Assembly: GCA_027487835.1 (NCBI GenBank) | Contig: JAIYCU010000044.1 | Coordinates: 1-64,000, forward strand | Direction: 5' to 3' | DNA: 64,000 nt | From: Bacteroidota bacterium | GTDB lineage: Bacteria; Bacteroidota; Bacteroidia; UKL13-3 | Part shown: positions 60,674 to 64,000 of the stretch, one piece after another | How the letters are laid out: each line of letters starts with the position of its first letter | Numbering within the stretch: the first letter of the stretch is position 1 | Translations under genes and position numbers: made by a program | The notes under the pieces: generated by a model | Told to the model about the DNA's origin: nothing | What the model saw: the letters and a program-made list of their open reading frames with translations, nothing else | Databases searched by the model: none

Positions 60674-62500
60674 ATGTCTGATACCGTTTCAAAATTAGTG
60701 CGAACTTGGGTTCAAAACTTTATGGCTTCTCCTCTTATAAATAGAGAAGAAGGCTTGTTAAATAAGACGCTTGCCCACCACCTGTTTTATGGTTCTGGCA
60801 GCAGCTATGAATTGAAAGCTTTTCCATCCGATTTTCAATTTGTGTATCTAGAAAGAAGTAATCGTGGGCAAAGGGCAATAGAAGAAACCTTGGTTTATTT
60901 AGATTTTATTGGCATTAAAGTCAATTATAAAAAGCTATCCGACTATTTTCAAGCACAACCACACCAAGTAGAGAAATTTTTTAGAAGTGCTTATTTTATC
61001 CTTAAAACGCTTGCCCATGCAGGTGCCGATTTTGATGTGTTTAAACCTTTTTTAGCGGTAGAAGAGTATGTCAAGTATTTGGCTGAGGTGGCTTTGAATG
61101 AAGGCAGCTTACCCAAGCAATTTGATATTTTTGATGAACCTAAATTGCCCGATTTTTACAACAAATTAAGTCAGCTACCACTTGGTTATGCCGAGAATCC
61201 TATTGTAAAGCAATTGTTTGAAAGGATAGAGTATTCTCAGGAGTCTTTTTTTATTACAGGAAAAGCAGGTACGGGTAAATCTACCTTTATCCATTACTTT
61301 GGGGCAGCTTCTAAAAAGAAGGTTGTTAAGTTAGCATTTACAGGCATTGCAGCCATTAACGTTGGGGGCCAAACCATTCATTCTTTTTTTAGGTTTCCGT
61401 TTAAACCTATGTTGCCCCAAGATGAAGAGATTACGCGTTTTGCAAAGACTTCAGAGAAGTATAAAATTATCTTTCAAACAGATACCTTCATCATAGATGA
61501 GGTGAGCATGCTGCGGGCCGATATTTTAGAGGCCATTGATTATTCTTTGCGCATTAATGGAGGCGATAGGTTTTTGCCTTTTGGGGGAAAGCAATTGCTC
61601 TTTGTGGGTGATATTTTTCAGTTGCCTCCAGTGGTTAATCAAAACAGTGAAGCGGAGCGTTTTCTTTTTTCTGAAGAGTATAAGAGTATGTACTTTTTTG
61701 ATGCGCCTGCTTATAAAGTGGCAGCACCCACTACCGTTGAGTTTCAGAAAAGTTACCGACAAGCCAATGATTTATATTTTGTGCAATTGTTAGACAAAGT
61801 TAGAACCTGCAATGTAGATTATCATTTAATTGAAGAACTTAATGAGCGGGTAAAACCCAATTATCAATCTTCTGGCGACGATTTTGAAATGAACCTCTGC
61901 ACCAGTAATCACATTGCAGACACTGAAAATAGAAGGCAATTGGAGGCTTTACCAAGTAACTCACATGTATTTGAAGCTAAGATAACAGGCGATTATAAAG
62001 AGGATAAGTATCCAACGGCTTTGCGTTTAGAATTAAAGCAACATGCCCAAGTGATTTTGTTAAAAAACGAACCCAACATGCGATGGGTAAATGGCACTTT
62101 AGCTAAAGTAGATTTTATCAGCGAAAATTATATTGAAATTCGATTGCAGGATGGCAGTATTCACAAGTTGGAGCCAGCCACTTGGGAGCACCGCAAGTAT
62201 GCGTATAATAAGGATACCCGAAAGATTGTATCGGAGGTGGTTGGTACCTTTATGCAATATCCTTTAAAGTTGGCTTGGGCCTTAACCATTCATAAAAGTC
62301 AGGGTTTGAGCTTTGACAAAGTGGCCATAGATCTGGGTAGTGGGGCTTTTGTAAACGGTCAAGTGTATACAGCTTTGAGTCGCTGCCGCAGCCTTGAAGG
62401 CTTAACCCTTAAACGAAAGTTAAAGTCGTCTGACATCATTGCAGACCAACGGTTACTTGGCTTTTGGATGGCAGAGCAAGTGGTTAGGGATTTGATGTAG
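60674..62500 (+). CDS. Pif1-family/AAA helicase with unassigned N-terminal domain
   Basis: 608 residues. Residues 1-185 are a helical region of no family I can name (SDYFQAQPHQVEKFFRSAYFILKTL). The helicase part has Walker A GKAGTGKST (196-204), LAFTGIAAINVGGQTIHSFF, IIDEVSMLRADIL, GDIFQLPPV, FQKSYRQ and the C-terminal LAWALTIHKSQGLSFDKVAIDLG with YTALSRCR, the Pif1/RecD-like signature. It would unwind DNA 5' to 3'. Target unknown. It overlaps convergent xerD by 17 bases. Confidence 0.85.
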   Translation: MSDTVSKLVRTWVQNFMASPLINREEGLLNKTLAHHLFYGSGSSYELKAFPSDFQFVYLERSNRGQRAIEETLVYLDFIGIKVNYKKLSDYFQAQPHQVEKFFRSAYFILKTLAHAGADFDVFKPFLAVEEYVKYLAEVALNEGSLPKQFDIFDEPKLPDFYNKLSQLPLGYAENPIVKQLFERIEYSQESFFITGKAGTGKSTFIHYFGAASKKKVVKLAFTGIAAINVGGQTIHSFFRFPFKPMLPQDEEITRFAKTSEKYKIIFQTDTFIIDEVSMLRADILEAIDYSLRINGGDRFLPFGGKQLLFVGDIFQLPPVVNQNSEAERFLFSEEYKSMYFFDAPAYKVAAPTTVEFQKSYRQANDLYFVQLLDKVRTCNVDYHLIEELNERVKPNYQSSGDDFEMNLCTSNHIADTENRRQLEALPSNSHVFEAKITGDYKEDKYPTALRLELKQHAQVILLKNEPNMRWVNGTLAKVDFISENYIEIRLQDGSIHKLEPATWEHRKYAYNKDTRKIVSEVVGTFMQYPLKLAWALTIHKSQGLSFDKVAIDLGSGAFVNGQVYTALSRCRSLEGLTLKRKLKSSDIIADQRLLGFWMAEQVVRDLM

Positions 62501-63404
62501 AAGATTTACTCCTTGGATGAAATGTTTGCACCACTTCTCTCAAATATTCTCTGTCTAAATGCGTATAAATTTCGGTGGTGGTGATGCTTTCATGGCCTAG
62601 CATTTGTTGCACCGCGCGCAGGTCGGCACCCGCTTCTACCAAAGCTGTGGCAAAGCTATGGCGCAAGGTATGCGGACTAATATTTTTAGTGATGCCTGCT
62701 TTTTGGGCAAGGTCTTTTAGGATATAAAATATCATTACTCGAGTGAGTTTTCCGCCCCTTCGGTTCAAGAATAAAATATCATTGCAACCCGGTTTTGGTG
62801 TCATGTGGTTACGTTGTTCTTTGCGGTAAAGATTTATCCAATAAAGGGCAGTTTTGCTTATAGGTACTAGGCGTTCTTTATTGCCTTTGCCTTTTACTTT
62901 TATATATTCTTCTTCTTCATAAATATGGGTTTGTTCTAATCCAACGGCTTCGCTCACGCGCAGGCCGCAGCTAAACATGGTTTCTAAAATGGTGCGGTTT
63001 CGCAGGCCTTCTTCCTTGCTCATGTTTATTTGGGCAGCCATGGCATCAATTTCGTGCACGTCTAATACAGCAGGTAAGGCACGCTTTAGTCTAGGAGATT
63101 CTAATAACTCGGCCGGGCTTTTTTGGATTTCATCTTCTTGCAATAAGTAGTTAAAGAATGCTTTGATGCCGCTCACAATGCGGGCTTGGGAGCTAGGTTC
63201 AAGCCCAAGCTCTGAGATGTATTTAACAAAATCTCTTAACTGCTTAAGCTGTATGGTTTTGGGTTGACCCAATTCATTCACTGTGGATAGGTATTGCTCG
63301 AGTTTAGATACATCGCGCAAGTAGCTGTCAATGGTATTAGCCGACAATGATTTTTCTAATTGAAGATAGGCTTTAAAGCCTTTTTGGTAGAGGGTCCAAC
63401 TCAT
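62484..63404 (-). CDS. xerD: Site-specific tyrosine recombinase XerD-like
   Basis: 306 residues. The SAM-like N-terminal domain (FKAYLQLEKSLSANTIDSYLRDV) is followed by the catalytic domain with RKHRHY residues in SCGLRVSEAVGLE (R), KGKGNKERLVP (K), SPHTLRHSFATALVEAGADLRAVQQMLGHESITTTEIYTH (H, R, H and nucleophile Y). It resolves chromosome dimers at dif together with a partner. I call it the housekeeping recombinase; the window has no mobile element beside it. A dif site was not found. Confidence 0.9.
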   Translation of the reverse strand: MSWTLYQKGFKAYLQLEKSLSANTIDSYLRDVSKLEQYLSTVNELGQPKTIQLKQLRDFVKYISELGLEPSSQARIVSGIKAFFNYLLQEDEIQKSPAELLESPRLKRALPAVLDVHEIDAMAAQINMSKEEGLRNRTILETMFSCGLRVSEAVGLEQTHIYEEEEYIKVKGKGNKERLVPISKTALYWINLYRKEQRNHMTPKPGCNDILFLNRRGGKLTRVMIFYILKDLAQKAGITKNISPHTLRHSFATALVEAGADLRAVQQMLGHESITTTEIYTHLDREYLREVVQTFHPRSKSSTSNP

Positions 63405-63419
63405 GGGTTAAACATAAAA

Positions 63420-63447
63420 AAAGTCCCGACAAATTTGCCGGGACTTT
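63420..63447 (-). terminator. Terminator of the Omp28-like gene
   Basis: Stem AAAGTCCCG / CGGGACTTT with a 10-base loop, preceded on the plus strand by an A run and thus a T run on the transcribed strand; 22 bases beyond the stop of the gene at 63469. Confidence 0.88.
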
Positions 63448-63468
63448 CTATTTCTTTAAAGCGATTGC

Positions 63469-63999
63469 TTATTTGAAGTGGATATAAGAAGAGTTGCTCA
63501 TAGTAAAACCAGAAGCACCTTTTTTCCAGATACAAGCTACAACAGCAAGATTTTCTTTTTTGAAAGTTGGTTGAATAAAGAAGTTCAATTCTTTCTTGAA
63601 AGTAGCATCTTTCTTAAGGTCTGAACCTAAAGTTTCGCCAGTGATTGAAGTTCCAAATTTAGCGCGCAATACATTGTAGTGAATGTTCTTTTCAACACTT
63701 GCATCACTTGATTGAGCGTAATCCAATTTATCTTCTAACAAATAACCAGAGATAAAGTATTCACCAGTTACATCTTCAAAGAATTTACCTTCTGCAGTAC
63801 AAACTAAAATACCATCTACTTCTTTAACAGAAAGTACAGCATTAACTTTAGCTTTCTTAGCAGCTTGTGTATTTACATGGCCAATTGCAGTTGTACCAGT
63901 TGAAGTGCTACCACCAATCATTGCTACAAATGGATCTTCGTTAGCACCAATGTACATTGCAGGTACACCAGATGGGTTAAATATACCGATTAAAGAGTT
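63469..63999 (-). CDS. Omp28-like outer-membrane protein, C-terminal part
   Basis: The frame is open to the window edge, so the 5' part is missing; 176 codons are seen. Segments NSLIGIFNPSGVPAMYIGANEDPF, VNAVLSVKEVDGILVC, YFISGYLLEDKLDY, HYNVLRAKFG and LNFFIQPTFKKENLAVVACIWKK resemble the C-terminal half of Bacteroidota Omp28-related, thioredoxin-fold-containing outer-membrane proteins. The first half, with the thioredoxin-like site, lies outside. The family call is tentative. Confidence 0.5.
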   Translation of the reverse strand, partial: NSLIGIFNPSGVPAMYIGANEDPFVAMIGGSTSTGTTAIGHVNTQAAKKAKVNAVLSVKEVDGILVCTAEGKFFEDVTGEYFISGYLLEDKLDYAQSSDASVEKNIHYNVLRAKFGTSITGETLGSDLKKDATFKKELNFFIQPTFKKENLAVVACIWKKGASGFTMSNSSYIHFK

Positions 64000-64000
64000 T

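Noticed and set aside
62484-63404. Mobile-element integrase
   Set aside because: Sequence and size fit chromosomal XerD; no attachment repeats or cargo genes surround it.
1-64000. tRNA, rRNA or riboswitch genes
   Set aside because: I looked for T-loop and anticodon-arm patterns and for FMN, TPP and cobalamin motifs upstream of ribBA and others, and saw none. The GGTTCAAACC word resembles a T-loop but lacks an acceptor stem around it.

Overview
The window is a piece of a Bacteroidota chromosome, most like the Chitinophagales/Sphingobacteriales end of the phylum; the order cannot be fixed from the sequence alone. Pointers are a secreted protein with a C-terminal type IX secretion (T9SS) sorting domain, a T9SS plug-type protein (DUF5103), a very large C25 peptidase of the PorU/PorU2 type, a long NusB, DUF3276, DUF1573 and DUF3494 proteins, AT-rich DNA, A-rich start regions without clear Shine-Dalgarno sequences, and many TAnnTTTG -7 promoter boxes with TTG/TTTG about 17-22 bases upstream. 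I saw no tRNA, rRNA, CRISPR array, insertion sequence or prophage.

Layout. 0-9 kb: end of an outer-membrane porin with a DctA-type symporter, a T9SS cargo protein, two lipoprotein alpha/beta hydrolases flanking a broken DUF3494/OmpA locus, and an acyltransferase overlapping a GH3-type adenylating enzyme. 9-12.8 kb: RhlE RNA helicase with a hairpin leader, then a small accessory island holding a frameshifted ORF6N gene, an array of about 19 units of 21-22 bp, and a DUF433/DUF5615 toxin-antitoxin pair between imperfect 22-bp direct repeats. 12.8-25 kb: housekeeping genes (ettA, TPMT-like methyltransferase, fsa, SprT-like protein, M28 peptidase, TauE, CtpA-type protease, yidD-rnpA-rpmH, der, ribBA, YkgJ-like). 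25-35 kb: queE/DUF6913/glycosyltransferase/lptF operon, START-like protein, PhoPR-type two-component system, TlpA, gatB, T9SS plug. 35-48.6 kb: kdsB, namZ divergent from a LolE/FtsX-type permease, two glycosyltransferases, pfkA, a lipoprotein, DUF3276, an MsbA-like exporter, and the run leucine dehydrogenase-nusB-DUF1573-yajC-coaE, the last step interrupted by an array of 16 units of exactly 21 bp. 48.6-64 kb: UvrD/PcrA helicase, M20 dipeptidase, PorU2-like protein, S9 peptidase, membrane lipoprotein, Pif1-like helicase, xerD, and a truncated Omp28-like gene.

Much of the content serves the envelope: LPS transport and Kdo activation, peptidoglycan turnover, lipoprotein release, T9SS secretion, sugar transfer and extracytoplasmic peptidases.

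The strongest unexplained signal is a 10-bp near-palindromic word, GGTTTGAACC or its complement, often extended to TTTCGGTTTGAACCAA. I counted 13 exact copies in 64 kb against about 0.1-0.2 expected. They lie in both orientations, in genes and between them, in every codon phase. The second is a pair of unrelated intergenic arrays that share one design: alternating two-type units with a two-helical-turn period of about 21 bp.
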